A DNA stretch of 64,000 nucleotides from Sciurus carolinensis (GCF_902686445.1 NC_062222.1:134051035-134115034), one strand, 5' to 3'. Counted from the first letter of the stretch, positions 45,951 through 57,630 are shown. Notes: a model not told the origin generated them from the sequence alone. Numbers and translations: made by a program.

Positions 45951-47059
45951 AATTGAGAGACTCACATGACTTGAACCTTGCTGTGAAGTACATTTAGACA
46001 GAATGAGAGTAACAGTAAATAAACAGCTAATAGTGGGCAAGCAGGATGCTCTGACGCCTTCCCGTCCCACATGTGTGCCAAGGGCTAAGGGCACAGGAGT
46101 GGATGGCTGTTCTGTTTGGGAGCAAGACTTGGGGAATGGTGTGTGGCATTGGAAGGGACATCCTGGCAATGAGGAGGGGGAATGATGGGACCGTATAAAG
46201 CAGCAAACGCAGAAGACAGTGGAGATGGATTTTCTTAGGTAATTACAGCAGCTGGAGAGTTCTATCAGAAATGAATGTGGAAATAAATATTAAAGTGACT
46301 GATAATTTGACTTTTGTGCTGAAAAACTGATTCTAAGTAATTGGAAAGATAATTTCTTGACTACCTGGGATGGGTGGTGGAATTTAATTCTCATCTCTCT
46401 CTATTAGTGGGGAAAAGAAGGAGTTAGGGTGCAAAATCAGGAGGATAAAGGCCCGAGTCTGGGTGGCAATTTTAGCGCCTGCGTTGGGAGGGGTTCTGGG
46501 GGCTGCGGGGCTTGCTTTTGGAGAGGCTGCCGTCAGAGGCATCAGTGCCTCCAGTGTTGGTATTATCGTTTGTTTGAACAAAAGTTCTTTGAATAATGAA
46601 AATTCTACATCCAGTTCAGTGTCTGTGGCCCCTGCTAAGGGCCTTGCCCACAACCATGCAAGTGTATGAAGGGTATGAAAAAGAAACATGAAGTAGCCCT
46701 CTAACTCTCAGCCAGGATTCATTCTCTTCCTTTAATTTTTCCAATTGCTTTAAATATCGATTAGATATAAATGAATAGTTATTAAAATGCATAAGATATC
46801 AAGAACAATAGAACAGTTCAGATCAGCGTAACCATTCTGTTTTAAAATCATCTCTCATATAATGATATTATGTGATGCTTCCCTGACCAGAGTTCCTCAA
46901 GCCCCAGAAAACAGTATCCTGAATTTTGTGTTAATCATTCACTAACTTTATTTAAATAACTCTGTATTCAAAGGTTAGTTACTACATACATTTGAATCAT
47001 CAAAAACCTTTAGTTTGCTTGCTTTTTAATTTCACCCAAAACACTCATACTACAGGATA
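45951..47059. other. Unique non-coding sequence, no gene seen
   Basis: Two opposed frames at 46384-46689 (101 codons, minus) and 46463-46669 (68 codons, plus) are Ala-rich through a short GC-richer spot. Neither has a domain or gene context. Confidence 0.45.
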
Positions 47060-47290
47060 CATTCTGTCCCCAGATGGCCAGGTCTGACAACTGGTTCTTG
47101 TGGCTGTAGGATCTCAAGCAAGATGGCCCACTCCCTGTGCTTCTCTCCTCAACTGCACAATGGGAATAATAATATGTGTGTTTCATAGCGCTCGTGTGAA
47201 GATTGAATGAGCTAATTCATACAACACATTTAAAATACTCCCTGTAAAATATTCCCTGGAACAGAGCATGAGCTATCTCTCCATGAGCTA
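47060..47290 (+). repeat. MIR SINE
   Basis: 'cttgtggctgtaggatctcaagcaagatggcccactccctgtgcttctctcctcaactgcacaatgggaataataatatg' followed by 'tgtgaagattgaatgagctaattcatacaacacatttaaaatactccc' is a good MIR core-to-tail match. Confidence 0.65.
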
Positions 47291-48432
47291 CCATTATTTG
47301 ACAATCTGTGTTCTACCTGCCCTGATTCACATTTCACAATAATCCATGCAAATTTGAAGACCCACACTTCCTTCAATTTCATGGCCATTCAATATTTCCT
47401 TATGTATCGACCTCTCCTTTGTCTAGTCAATGAGACATTTGAGTTGACTTCTGAATCTTACACCAGAAATTCTAAGAACAATACAGTTTGTGTGTCCTGG
47501 TGCCTATATGGTAGGTAGGATAGGTTCCTAGAACGGAGATTTCTGGAGTCCAGGGTAAGCATGCCTTCAACTCGGTCAGGCAGTGCCATGGTCTTCAAGT
47601 CACCAGGCCACTGTACACTCCCACACGTGGTTGTGAGTGACACCTCGCTGCAGAACCTCACCACCCCACCATACTGGGCAGTTTTAATCTTTACCAAACT
47701 GACTGGTGACTTTACATCTTGTCACTCTGGATGTGGCTCAACATCTTTTGAGATGTTTATTTGACACTGTTTTTCTCTTCTACACACAGTGCATTTCAAG
47801 TATTTTTCCCACTTTTCTGTCAGATCTTTTGACTTTTTATATTGACTTGTACAAGTTACTTATTCTGTACACTTTTCCCAGTTTGCGACTTAAATTTTCA
47901 TTATCTTTTAATTTCTTAGTGACTACAATTTCAAGGCAGTGGAACATATCAAACTCGTTGATTCTTTCATTTTCTTCATTGTTTAAGGAATCTTTTCTTA
48001 ACCTGATATCATTAAGATCACCTATCTATTCAATTCCAATCATCATAAAATGTACCCTTTTTGAGGTCTTTAAGCAGACTGGAGTTGATTGATTTGTTTA
48101 GTATAAAGCAGAAGGGTCATCACTTTTGTTCATGTGGATAGAAAAAATTTCTCAGCATCACATTGTAAAAATTCTCTCCTTTCCCCACTGATCTGCAATG
48201 CCAGCTCTGCATAAACCAAGTTCTCTCACACAGGTGGGTCTTCCTCCAGGCCTGCTCTTCCATGCCATAATTAGGATATCTACCCCATGTCAGTTCCTCG
48301 AGTCCTAATTAGTATAACACTATAATAATTCATGATGTCTAGAAATTTACATGCCCCAGCTTGTACATCAATTAATTTGCTTGTGAAACTTTGTTCTTTC
48401 ATGTGAACGTTGGATCATCTTATCAATACAGA

Positions 48433-48443
48433 TTCTCTCTCTC

Positions 48444-48474
<31 letters not shown>

Positions 48475-48530
48475 CTGTGTGTGTGTGTGTGTGTGTGTCC
48501 CTCTCTCTGTCTTGATCTCTTTCTCTCTCT
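48433..48530. repeat. (CT)n-(TG)n-(CT)n microsatellite
   Basis: CT units lead into about 27 TG units (48445-48498, one C interruption), then CT-rich sequence to about 48530. It lies inside the antisense ancient L1. Confidence 0.95.
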
Positions 48531-48800
48531 CAGATTTTGATAGAAATTACTTTAGATCTATGGATAAACTTAAAGAGAAATGACTTCTTTTTGATATTAA
48601 GTCTTCCAGTTCATGAACATGTTATATAACTCCAGAGAAAAAGAATTTATTCAACATAATTCCATAAGATTTTGTAATTTCCTTCCCAAGGAATTGGACT
48701 TAGGGATCTTGTAAGAGATTAATTTCCAGGGACTTTATATATTTTACTAATATCTTGAAAGCTAAGATGCCAAAATCTTTTTTTTCATGTTTTTGTTGGG

Positions 48801-48913
48801 GTGTATATACATATATGTGTATATATATATTCATAAATTTTATGGTATATATATATATATGGTATATATATATATATTTTTATATATATATAAAAAATTT
48901 ATAATTTATAAAT
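48801..48913. repeat. (TA)n-rich tract
   Basis: A TA-dinucleotide-rich stretch with several perfect runs of 5-8 units. It can fold back on itself. The 69-codon Tyr/Ile-rich frame over it is an artefact. Confidence 0.92.
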
Positions 48914-50300
48914 TAACATGTACAGCAAGCCCCCTAAATGTTGCTTCATCAAGCCTGCTGACCTGTGTGCTCACTATTGTTATGTTAGGTAGATAATATT
49001 GTCATCTGTAAGTAACTTAATTTGATCCCTTCCTCTCCATCTCCTGTCCACTTCTCCTTGCCTGACTTCTTTGGAGAGGATCTCCAGAATGATGCTAAAT
49101 TAAAGTGATAAAAGCAGGCATCCTGGTTCTTAGTCTGGAAAGGAAACTCAGTGCTTCTCCACAAAGCCCTGGTTTGTTTCAGACATAGTTAAGCTTTGAA
49201 TGTCAGTTCAGTGATTGGTTGTCACCAGTCTTTAATTTTTTTTCACTTTAAAAATTGACTAAAATTTTAATTTACTTAATATTTTTCTGCATTTGTGGAA
49301 TGAGTGTGTATTTTCCCTTTCCTTTCTGTTGATGGAAGCATTTATATTAATGACTTTTCTAATGTTAAGCAAAAGTTGAATTTCTGAGATAAATTGAATT
49401 TGGTCATAATACATATTTTTAAAATATATGGAGGCAATGGATTATTAGTGAGTATTAGAGAGAATGGCCTGTGATATTCTTTTCTCCTCCTCTACTTGCT
49501 GGTCATGACAGAGTTCTGTGCTAGCTTCAGCAATAGCTGCAGCAATTTCCCACTCAGGACAAGAGATTGTATGACAAGGAATGATCTATTTCTAAATCAA
49601 TGAAACCATCTTGGACTTTCTTGGGGAAGAGTTTTAGTTATTGATGCAATATCATTGTTGGTTAAAGAAAAATAATGTTTTACTATTTCTTCATGAGTAA
49701 TTTTTGTTTTATTTTTTCTAAATTTTTTTTTTTATTCACTAATAGTCTCCCATCTTTTTAACCTGTGTGCCCGTAGTTATCTCCTCTTCTACAAGTCTGA
49801 TTTATTCTGTTGGTGTCTTCCCTTTTATTTCTGATCAAGTTTGCAAGAGGCTCATAATTCCATGAGCCTTTGGTATTATAATTTTATCTCCACATTTGCA
49901 CCTTCTGCTCTTATCTTTACTAGTTTTCATTTTCTGTGTGTTCTTGGCATTTTGCTTTGTTATTTTAGAGATCTATCAAGTCAGCTGCATTTGTAATTAA
50001 ATTTCAACTGTTTTTCTTTTCTAAAATAAATATTTCAGTTCTTCATTTTAGATTACTCTTCTATTTTAAATATTTTTATTCCTGTTTACCATTTATTCTT
50101 TGACTCACGACTTACAGATTTAAAAAATTACTTCAGACTTTTTCATTACCTTATTGTAACTTACCACTAACCTAACCATATAGTGGTGAGTCCCCATGAT
50201 GCTTATCTGTGAGTTTTTTTAGAACATGATTTATGTGCAAACATGGGCTGCCTTTTCCAACGTTTCCTATGTACTTTTACCACCACAGCTGAATGCAATG

Positions 50301-51654
50301 TTGTTTAAGACACCTCATTTTTTTCCTTAAACATAGTACACACTCTGGTTTATATGCTCTAATAATCTCGACACAAAAAGACTGAGCGACAATTCTGTTG
50401 TGCATAGTTTCTCCTAGCTCTCGCCAGTGCTTCCCTACCTTAAGACTTTGATTTTGTCCGTAAACTCATATTTCTTAGCAATTAATTGGTGGAAATCCTC
50501 TGAGGCTCAGTGTGAAGGCACAGGGAATTTGGGTTTGCTTTTGTCAGGTACTAGAAGGAACTATTAAGAAGGACTTCCTTATGAAACTCCAGTTGAAGAA
50601 TTTAGGCAAATCTAGGCTGGAAATCCATGTGTGTGGACAAAATCTCAGAGGGAAAATGTCCATTGGGTGCCAATGCTTGAAAGTGCAGAAGACAGACTTG
50701 TAGTCCACCCTTACACAGAGAGTGCAGCTCTTCTGGGTCCTGTGGAACATGGGGCACGTATCCCACCAGTCTCCTCCTACTGCACTCCCTCTCTGCACTC
50801 CTTCCAGACTATTCCACAGTGCAGAACACCTGGGCTTTGTTTCAAGTTCCCCATGCTCTGCAAGGCCATGGAAACCAAAGGCCATTCCCCTGGGTCAGCA
50901 AGTCTACCAAGGAGAGCTGACCCCGGTGCACCACTGCCCAGAGTGGGTTCTCTCCTTCACCACATTTCATTGGGTTTTGGGCTCTCTTTGAATAGTCTTT
51001 AATTTTTGCCAAATATTGACTGAAAAATAAGCTATTAAAAATGTTTTCTATGGAATGTTCAAAGTATCTTTTATGCTTCAAAAAAAGTAAGATAAAATAA
51101 ATAAATTGGAATTCAATTTTTTAAATTTATATTTCAGTTAAAGTAGAAGAAAGGAGTATATTGTGTTTCAGTTTTACTGATGGTGCTCTTATTTTTATGT
51201 TAAGGACTGCAATACATCTCTGGGACTGGTGTGTTCTTTACTTAATGTGATTCACCAAAGTTTTGCAAATACTCATCTAATGTGCAAGGATTAAGCTCCA
51301 CTACATGCCAAATTTTGCACTACTCAAATTTAAAGACATTATCTTATTATATTTATTCTTGTGAGACAAAGGATTCAGGAACTAGCCCATGCATTAAGGT
51401 GGAAAAGCTGGATCTCTCTGGCTTGCCAGATGAGAGAGGGGCATCATATGGAGCTAATGGACATATCACACATTAAGTTTCTTGTTCTCAGAGAAATGCA
51501 TCCCTAGAATAGTTGAAGTTCTGGAAATAGAAAAAGAGCCTTCAGATGTTTGAAAAGTCTTTAGGAGGAATTTGTGTTAGTATTGAGATTTGTTTTTTGT
51601 TCTCTCAAGCTTTGGGCATGAAGGTTCAGAAGAAGAACAGAGTGGGGAGCCACT
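50301..51654. other. Unique non-coding sequence, no gene seen
   Basis: Several overlapping frames near 50512-51002 (up to 123 codons) on both strands lack domains. No repeat was recognised with confidence. Confidence 0.45.
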
Positions 51655-51790
51655 GATTCAAAATCAGGAAGCTGAACTATGGTTCTCTCCTAAACACTCA
51701 CAAACTCTGTGACTCCAGACAAGACCTTCCCTCTATAAGCTTTGTACCTTCTTATCTAAAAAAAAGGTGGGGGGGAATATAACAGCCTCT
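51655..51790 (+). repeat. MIR SINE fragment
   Basis: 'ggaagctgaactatggttctctcctaaacactcacaaactctgtgactccagacaagaccttccctctataagctttgtaccttcttatctaaaaaaaagg' follows MIR order in sense. Confidence 0.5.
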
Positions 51791-52479
51791 ACCCATTTTC
51801 TCCTGCATGTGTCAAATGTCAATGCTTGAAATGGCAGAATGTTGGATCCTGCAGGTAGACAACTATGGCCACTGGGAAAAGAGATTATGTGAAAAGAGAT
51901 TAAGCCTTGAAATCAGCTGGACCACAGTTCCAATCCTCCCTCCATCATCTGCTGGCTGAGAGTTACAGGAAAGGCTTGTAAAGCACATGGGAACTATCTG
52001 TCAGCATCTGCCTCTTAATTGTTAGTTTTTATATTGGAGTCATCAGATGATAATATCTCAGCACCTAACAGCAATTGAGAGTCAGATAAAATGGTCATTT
52101 TCCTCATCTACAGAGCAGAGGTAAAAGTATGACTCATAAGATGTTACCTGAGTTCATGCATTGAAAAGATTTAAATCAGTTCAAAGGGATCAAAGGATCT
52201 GATCTCTCGTTGTGTGATATTTTATACAGAAAGATAGCTAACTGAGAATATCAGTATAAAGATTGGGAGCCTGTCCTATAGAATGAGGTGCAAACAAAAT
52301 GAAAAACATGATGCCATTTCTTTACAGTTTGCAAACTATGCAGAAGGTGCTAGTGTCCTGAGATGTCATAACAGAATGACACAATTACATGCAGAGAAAT
52401 GAGCACTGACTTAGAATCTGTAAACTTGGATTTTGGTTCATAATGTAATCTATGCCAGTCTTTGAAGAATCCGAGGAGT

Positions 52480-52580
52480 ATTTCTGCTTCAGAGCAGCTA
52501 CCATGTCTATGTCCATCATTCTTGCATCTCCATCGCCTAGAAAAATGTCTTGCATGGGTGGGCTGAATGAACAAAAGGAG
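52480..52580 (+). repeat. L2-type 3' end
   Basis: 'gagcagctaccatgtctatgtccatcattcttgcatctccatcgcctagaaaaatgtcttgcatgggtgggctgaatgaac' is a diverged L2 3' end. Confidence 0.45.
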
Positions 52581-54140
52581 CAATTGTTTTTACAGTTAGT
52601 TTCTTCTATGTGAAATGATGATTACAATATCATCCTCTTGGAAGTACTGATATATGTAGGAAAAGCCTCACATAGTAGGTAGTTGGTATAGAGTACTTCT
52701 CTCCCTGCAACTGCTCACAAGCAGTTCGTATCTATATCATAGGAGGATTTAACATGGCATTTTCCTACAAGTCCTATCAGAGAGTTATACACATGTCCAT
52801 AAATAAGTGCTCCTCCAACTCCAAACTGGTATGTCCTAAGTAAGGTGTCTTCTTTTTCTTCACTGGAATTAATGACTATCAAGAAACTAAATATTTCTTG
52901 TTAACAAAATGCAAAATCCAAAGGGGACAAATGTCTAGCTCTTTCCAAACCCTAAAGGACTTCACATTCATAATCTATCAACTCAGATGCCTCATCAAAA
53001 AGTAATCAGGTAGGAGAAAAGAATGGAAGAATTTTAGGAACTCCCAATAAGCCTGAGATTCTGTGACTGAAGTTGTACAATCCCCATTTTTAACCAAAGA
53101 GTCACAGAGAAAAATAATGGAAAGAAGGATTTCTTGATGGACAACATGTTTTCGGTGTTAACCCCAGGGCCAGACTACGATGAGCTGTGACTCCTATGTA
53201 TTGCTCCCAGCCTGGACCTACCCAACAGGTGCTGGTGGCAGAAGCACCTCCTGAGCAGCTCATAGTCTGTAGGACTTGGAGGCACACAAATGAAAATACT
53301 ACCACCCAGAAAGCATTGGTTTGGAGGGGCATACAATGTTCAGTGATGGCAACAAAAAGAGAGGAAAACAAGTCTACCCAAGGACAAACTGCCTTGAAGA
53401 CATGTTTCTTCAGGGTAGCTCTGACAACAAGTCTTTGTTCAGCAATTACTCTTAAAGTTGCCACACTACTTGCCTTTAAAAAGTAGTGCTGGGGTTGAGC
53501 CAGTTGCTATCTGCTCAAAGTCAATCCTAGGGATAATGATTAGTCAATGATCCCTAGTCAATAGGGATAATGACTTGAATTCTAATGCTTTGGCTCCTGA
53601 GAGTCACAGATAGTTTCATTTACACAAATATATGCAGTTTCAAAGTGTAAGTACAAGGAAAAGGGAAGAAAGGTCAGAGGCCTGGCCTGGCTCAGGAAAG
53701 ACAGCACTCCCCTCTCTTGATTGTAGTGGAGATGGGAAATCGTGCTCCATGCTGAGAAGCACACAGCTTGTTGGCCCACTTCGCCTTCACTCTGTTCTTT
53801 TCAGGCCAGGTTCACTGGCAGTGGGCAATTTCTTCTTGACAAAATGGATTTGCTTGGACACATCTGCTCCAAAGCTGATAACATGTCCTGGATACCCATC
53901 ATCAAGTCATTTCACTTTGCACTTCAAGTCCTGGGCCTATTTCCTGAGCTGACACATAAGTGGCCTAGACTGTCCTTTCAAATGCCAAAGCTCTCTGGGT
54001 TTAAAAATAAACCTTAACTTTGCAAGGTGCAGACTCTAATTCACTTTTAGTTGTGTTTTGTTTGGAAAAAAATGGCATTAAAACTAACTGGTACACAAAT
54101 CTGATCTTTTCAAATTGGGCATCTATACAAAGAGCTGTAA
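52581..54140. other. Unique non-coding sequence, no gene seen
   Basis: The 120-codon minus frame (53102-53464) and the 106-codon plus frame (53632-53952) have no domain or splice context. Confidence 0.45.
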
Positions 54141-54152
54141 TGTGCGTGTGCA

Positions 54153-54184
<32 letters not shown>
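54141..54184. repeat. (TG)n microsatellite
   Basis: About 15 perfect TG units (54154-54184), preceded by an imperfect 'gtgcgtgtgcatgcg' lead. Alternating purine-pyrimidine sequence of this kind can adopt Z-DNA. Confidence 0.95.
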
Positions 54185-54185
<1 letters not shown>

Positions 54186-54199
54186 CATTTTTTAAATGC

Positions 54200-54305
54200 T
54201 CACTGGGTACCCAGCATATATTATTCCACGGGATCATCCTAAGGAATGAATGAGGATTAAATGTATTATTATCTCCAAAGTGAAAGATCAGGCAGTTAAG
54301 TTTGT
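54200..54305 (-). repeat. MIR-type fragment, antisense
   Basis: 'tgctcactgggtacccagcatatattattccacgggatcatcctaagg' and 'ttattatctccaaagtgaaagatcaggcagttaagtttg' resemble reverse MIR. Strongly diverged. Confidence 0.35.
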
Positions 54306-54988
54306 ACAATCAAGTCTGTCTGAGTTAAGCACTTGGGTCATTTCTACTTAACCATGAAGAATTATAAGGCTTTACCTTGAGAAAGGAGAGGAATTGATAT
54401 TTCAAGAGGCACATAAAATCCTGGAGCAACAGAATTAGAAAGTCCCCTTGAAGCACAGTTACCCGCTTCTCAGGCATTACATGAACCCTATGACAGAGGG
54501 GGCAATGACCGGCATGGGGACCTGAAAGCCTGGCTCTGCCAGTCCTCCATTCTCTGTGTCTTCACACCACATCATCAGCCCTGTGGCAACAAATGCTACA
54601 ACAGAGGGAGGCACAGGGTGCCAGGCACAGCCCAGGACACCTGCCTGAGGCTGGAGTGGAGGCTGCAGAGGAGAGAATCCCAAGGTATTTTGGAAGAAGT
54701 GCATTCTCATCATTCAGCCAGCACCCTCTGTGGGCCCCAGGTGAAACCCTCAAGGTGCCTCAAGATACCTCAGGCATCACGGACTGAGCAAACAGCATGC
54801 ACAAGAACAGGGAGGCCTCACACTCGCCCTAAACCTTGACATTTAGCTAAGTCTGGCATGAACCTGCCTTTCATTCTTTGTAGAAATGTAAAGCCCTACC
54901 TAAGAATTGTGTGAATCCCCAGCAAAAGTATCCTCTCATGGCCAACTCTGGCTCAGAGTGGACGACAAGAAATAAGAAGTGATGGGAT

Positions 54989-55080
54989 GGGGCTGATGGT
55001 GCAGCTCAGCAGCGTAGTACACACTTAGCAAGTGTGAGGCCTGCGGTTTGATCCCTGGCACCTGAAAAAATAAAGAAAGG
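54989..55080 (+). mobile_element. ID-like tRNA-derived SINE monomer
   Basis: 'ggggctgatggtgcagctcagcagcgtagtac' and 'cttagcaagtgtgaggcctgcggtttgatccctggcacctg' are an ID element (tRNA-Ala-derived rodent SINE). It has a B-box at 55045-55055 and an A-rich tail with AATAAA-like sequence running into (GGA)n at 55080-55103. It lacks a B1-like left half, unlike the two MEN-type dimers in this window. Confidence 0.8.
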
Positions 55081-55434
55081 AGGGGGAGGAGGAGGAGGAG
55101 AAGAAAGTCTGATTCCCTTCAGTATCTTGCTGATACCCATGGGAGTTAGTGGGAAAAAGAAAAATCAGACACATGAATACCATCTTTATTTTTAAATTAG
55201 AGTTTGTCATTATGGATTTATTGTATTAATTTTAATTTTTTAAAAAATACCACACTAAAACAATACCCATCCTTTTGCTAAGATTTCTGGTGACCTTTTA
55301 CATTTTACTTCCAAGTCAAGGACTCTACCTTGATCTCCTTCCCAAGTCTCCACTACATTCTGACTATAAGACAGGGAGTCTGAGATCCACCTGCACTTGT
55401 CCCTACTGGCAGGAAGAACTTCTATATATAGTAA

Positions 55435-55575
55435 GGCCTCACTGAGCCTCAATTTCCTCACCTGTAAGATGGTGATGAGAATAGCACCATATCATTGAGT
55501 TGTGAAGTTTAAATGAATTAACACATGGACTGTAGCACACGCAGGCCAAACATCTAGAAGGCACAGTACTGAGTT
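55435..55575 (+). repeat. MIR SINE
   Basis: 'cctcactgagcctcaatttcctcacctgtaagatggtgatgagaatagcaccat' followed by 'gttgtgaagtttaaatgaattaacacatggactgtagcacacg' is MIR in sense. It abuts the ancient L1 start. Confidence 0.65.
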
Positions 55576-55585
55576 ATTGTGAAGG

Positions 55586-55698
55586 TATGTAAATAATATG
55601 AAAAACTGTTCAACTTCCCAAGCAATCAGAGAAATGCAAATCAAAACTACAATGAGATGGTATATCACTCCAGTCAGAATGGCAATTGTCAAGAAAAC
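55586..55698 (+). mobile_element. Older L1, ORF2 part (first piece, split by younger L1)
   Basis: 'atatgaaaaactgttcaacttcccaagcaatcagag' leads into coding for 'REMQIKTTMRWYITPVRMAI' and stops at 'gtcaagaaaac'. The same element resumes at about 56943 with 'aagaacacaaataataataaatgctgg', which is the next L1 sequence in order. Confidence 0.75.
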
Positions 55699-55803
55699 AG
55701 ATGAATGGATAAAGAAACTGTGGTATATATACACAATGGAATATTATTCAGCCATAAAGAAGAAGAATATTATGGCATTTACAGATAAATGAATGGAATT
55801 GGA
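55699..55803 (+). mobile_element. Younger L1, ORF2 C-terminus (first piece)
   Basis: It begins inside ORF2 at 'agatgaatggataaagaaactgtggtatatatac' and encodes 'EWIKKLWYIYTMEYYSAIKK' before a stop after 'AFTDK'. The frame appears joined to the older L1's 'VRMAIVKK' only because of the insertion. The block is split by the solo LTR and resumes at 56571. Confidence 0.8.
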
Positions 55804-56570
55804 TGTTGCCGCCCGCAGCAACAATCCCGCGGATATTTGTTACCGCCTGCAGCAACAATCTCGTGGGTATTTATCGGAGGTGGACTGGAAATAAACTACT
55901 TCTATTCCTGAGCTGCTTCCTTGCTTGCTTGCTTATTCTATAGCTTATAGAGGAAGAGAGGCTTGCTTGATTTTAGAGGAAGAGAGGCTTTGAGAGGGAG
56001 TTTTAGAGAAAGAGGCTTGCTACGCTTTCAGAGATCTATTTCTTCTTAGAGTTCTGCTGCTTCTTCTTAGAGGTGCATCCTGCATCCTGCGAACTAAAGG
56101 TGCATGCTAGAGGTGTGTGCTAAAGGTGCTGTCTATCGGTGGTGCTTCTTAGTGGTGCGTCCCGCGTACTGCGATCTGTGATCTGCGACCTAGAGTTGTG
56201 TTCTTAGTCCTCTGCTCTGCGATCTGCCATCTGCCTTCTGCCTTCTGCCTACTGCTTTCTGCCTTCTGCCTCCTGCCTGCTTATATTCCCTCCAGGAGGT
56301 GAAGGGTAGGGCCACGCCAGTTAAGCGAAGATCAGACGAGGAGCCAGCTGCCCAATCACGGCAAAGGTCAAAACGAGCAGGCATGAGCAGGAGCACTCGG
56401 GAACACATGTGCACGCGTTGTGTGCATGGACTCACTTGAATACAGCCAATGATAAAGCACCTGAGTGTGTCTATGTTAACCGACTTCCTCACCACCAATG
56501 TGATCAAAACAACTTCTGGCTGGCTGCCAGGCGCCATCTTGGCATAGTCCGCATGGCATAGCCCCCAACA
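55804..56570 (-). mobile_element. Solo LTR (767 bp) of an IAP-like ERV2 endogenous retrovirus, antisense
   Basis: A 767-bp block begins 'tgttgccgcc', ends 'ccccaaca' and is bracketed by the 6-bp duplication 'attgga' (55798-55803 and 56571-56576). On the minus strand it opens TGTTGGGGGC, like rodent IAP LTRs, and has a TATA-type box (56277-56287). Downstream of that is a long region of short imperfect repeats ('cagaaggcagaagg' type, 56218-56278, and others to about 55980). Two 'gcagcaacaat' copies lie near its 3' end. No internal coding sequence remains. It shares no clear sequence with the 39765-40167 LTR and so is another family. Confidence 0.85.
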
Positions 56571-56942
56571 ATTGGAGAATAATCATGCTAAGTGAAATAA
56601 GCCAAGCCCAAAAAACCAAAGGCCTAATGTTTTCTCTGATAAGTGGATGATGATACATAATGGGGGTTGCGGGGTTGTGGGGTAGGAGAAGAATTTAGGA
56701 ACTTTAGATTATGTAGAGGGAAATGAGAGGGAGGAGGGGGAGGGGTATAAAAGATGGTGGAATGAGACAGATATCATTACCCTATGTACATGTATGATTA
56801 CATGAATGGTATGAATGTACATCATGCACAACCATAGAAATGGAAAGATGTACCCCATTTGTGTACAATGAATCAAAATGCAGTCTGTAAAAATAAAAAA
56901 CAAATAAAAAAATTTTTAAAAAGTAAAAATTATGACTAAAAA
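56571..56942 (+). mobile_element. Younger L1, 3' UTR (second piece)
   Basis: 'attggagaataatcatgctaagtgaaataagccaagcccaaaaaaccaaaggcc' resumes the L1 after the LTR. It continues through a G-rich 3' UTR (56662-56682) and 'tgtacatgtatgattacatgaatggtatg' to an A-rich end (56887-56942). The polished 3' end implies a younger copy than its host L1. Confidence 0.85.
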
Positions 56943-57630
56943 AAGAACACAAATAATAATAAATGCTGGTGAAGATGTAGGGGAAAAGGTATACTCACAC
57001 ATCACTTGTGGGACTGCAAATTAGTAAAATCACTCTGGAAAGCAGAATGGAGATTTCTCAAAACACTAGGAATGGAAACTTCATATGACACAGCTATCCC
57101 ATTCCTTAGTACTTATCCAAAAGAATTAAATTAGCATACGATAGTGATACAGGCACATCAGTGTTTATAGCCGTGCAACTCACAATAGCCAAGTTATGGA
57201 ACCTGCCCAGATGCCTGTCAGTATATGAATGGATTAAGAAAATATGGTATATATATACAATGGAGTTTTACTCAGTCATAAAGAATGAAATTATGGCATT
57301 TTCTGGTAACTGGATGGAACTTGAGAACAACACACTAAGTAAAATAAGCCAGACTCAAAGTCAAGGGTTGAATGTTTTCTCTCGTATGCAGAAGCTAGAG
57401 CAAAATAAGTGGGGGAAAGGCGGGGTGAGGGGGGGAGACCTATGAAAATAGAAGGGAGATCAGTGGAGTAATGAAAGAGGATAGAGGGGGAGGGAGGAAG
57501 GACATGAAAGAGAGGAAGACGAAATGAAATTGACCAAATTCTGCTATGTACATACATGAGTATACCATGGTGAATTTTACCTTTATGTATATCTATAAAG
57601 TACTAATTTAAAAAAAAAATAAAAATAAAT
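56943..57630 (+). mobile_element. Older L1, ORF2 C-terminus and 3' UTR (second piece)
   Basis: It picks up with 'aagaacacaaataat', then a frame with several breaks. 'MFIAVQLTIAKLWNLPRCLS' and 'EWIKKIWYIYTMEFYSVIK' are intact, and the open frame at 57161-57445 continues into the 3' UTR. A G4-capable tract lies at 57411-57435. The end is 'atctataaagtactaatttaaaaaaaaaataaaaataaa'. The 3' UTR differs from that of the younger L1, consistent with an older subfamily. Confidence 0.75.

Larger units (their letters stand above)
47700..50300 (-). mobile_element. Long, decayed ancient L1 (ORF2 region), antisense
   Basis: Across 2.6 kb the + strand keeps the order of an antisense L1 ORF2. Landmarks are 'ggagttgattgatttgtttagtataaagcag', 'ttttgatattaagtcttccagttcatgaacatg', 'aggtagataatattgtcatctgtaagtaac', 'gcaggcatcctggttcttagtc', 'ttctgttgatggaagcatttatattaatgac', 'gagataaattgaatttggtcataatac' and 'ctgctcttatctttactagttttcattttctg'. 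No open frame of useful length survives. It contains the (TG)n and (TA)n tracts listed separately. Confidence 0.7.

Noticed and set aside
54989..55063. Possible tRNA gene (B-box at 55045-55055)
   Set aside because: The sequence is an ID-type SINE derived from tRNA-Ala with an A-rich tail. It lacks a full cloverleaf.
55586..55792. Single intact frame running from 'AIREMQIKTT' to 'EWIKKLWYIY' taken as an L1 with an internal deletion
   Set aside because: The missing L1 sequence is found downstream at 56943 onward, so the frame is a fusion made by insertion of a younger L1 into an older one.
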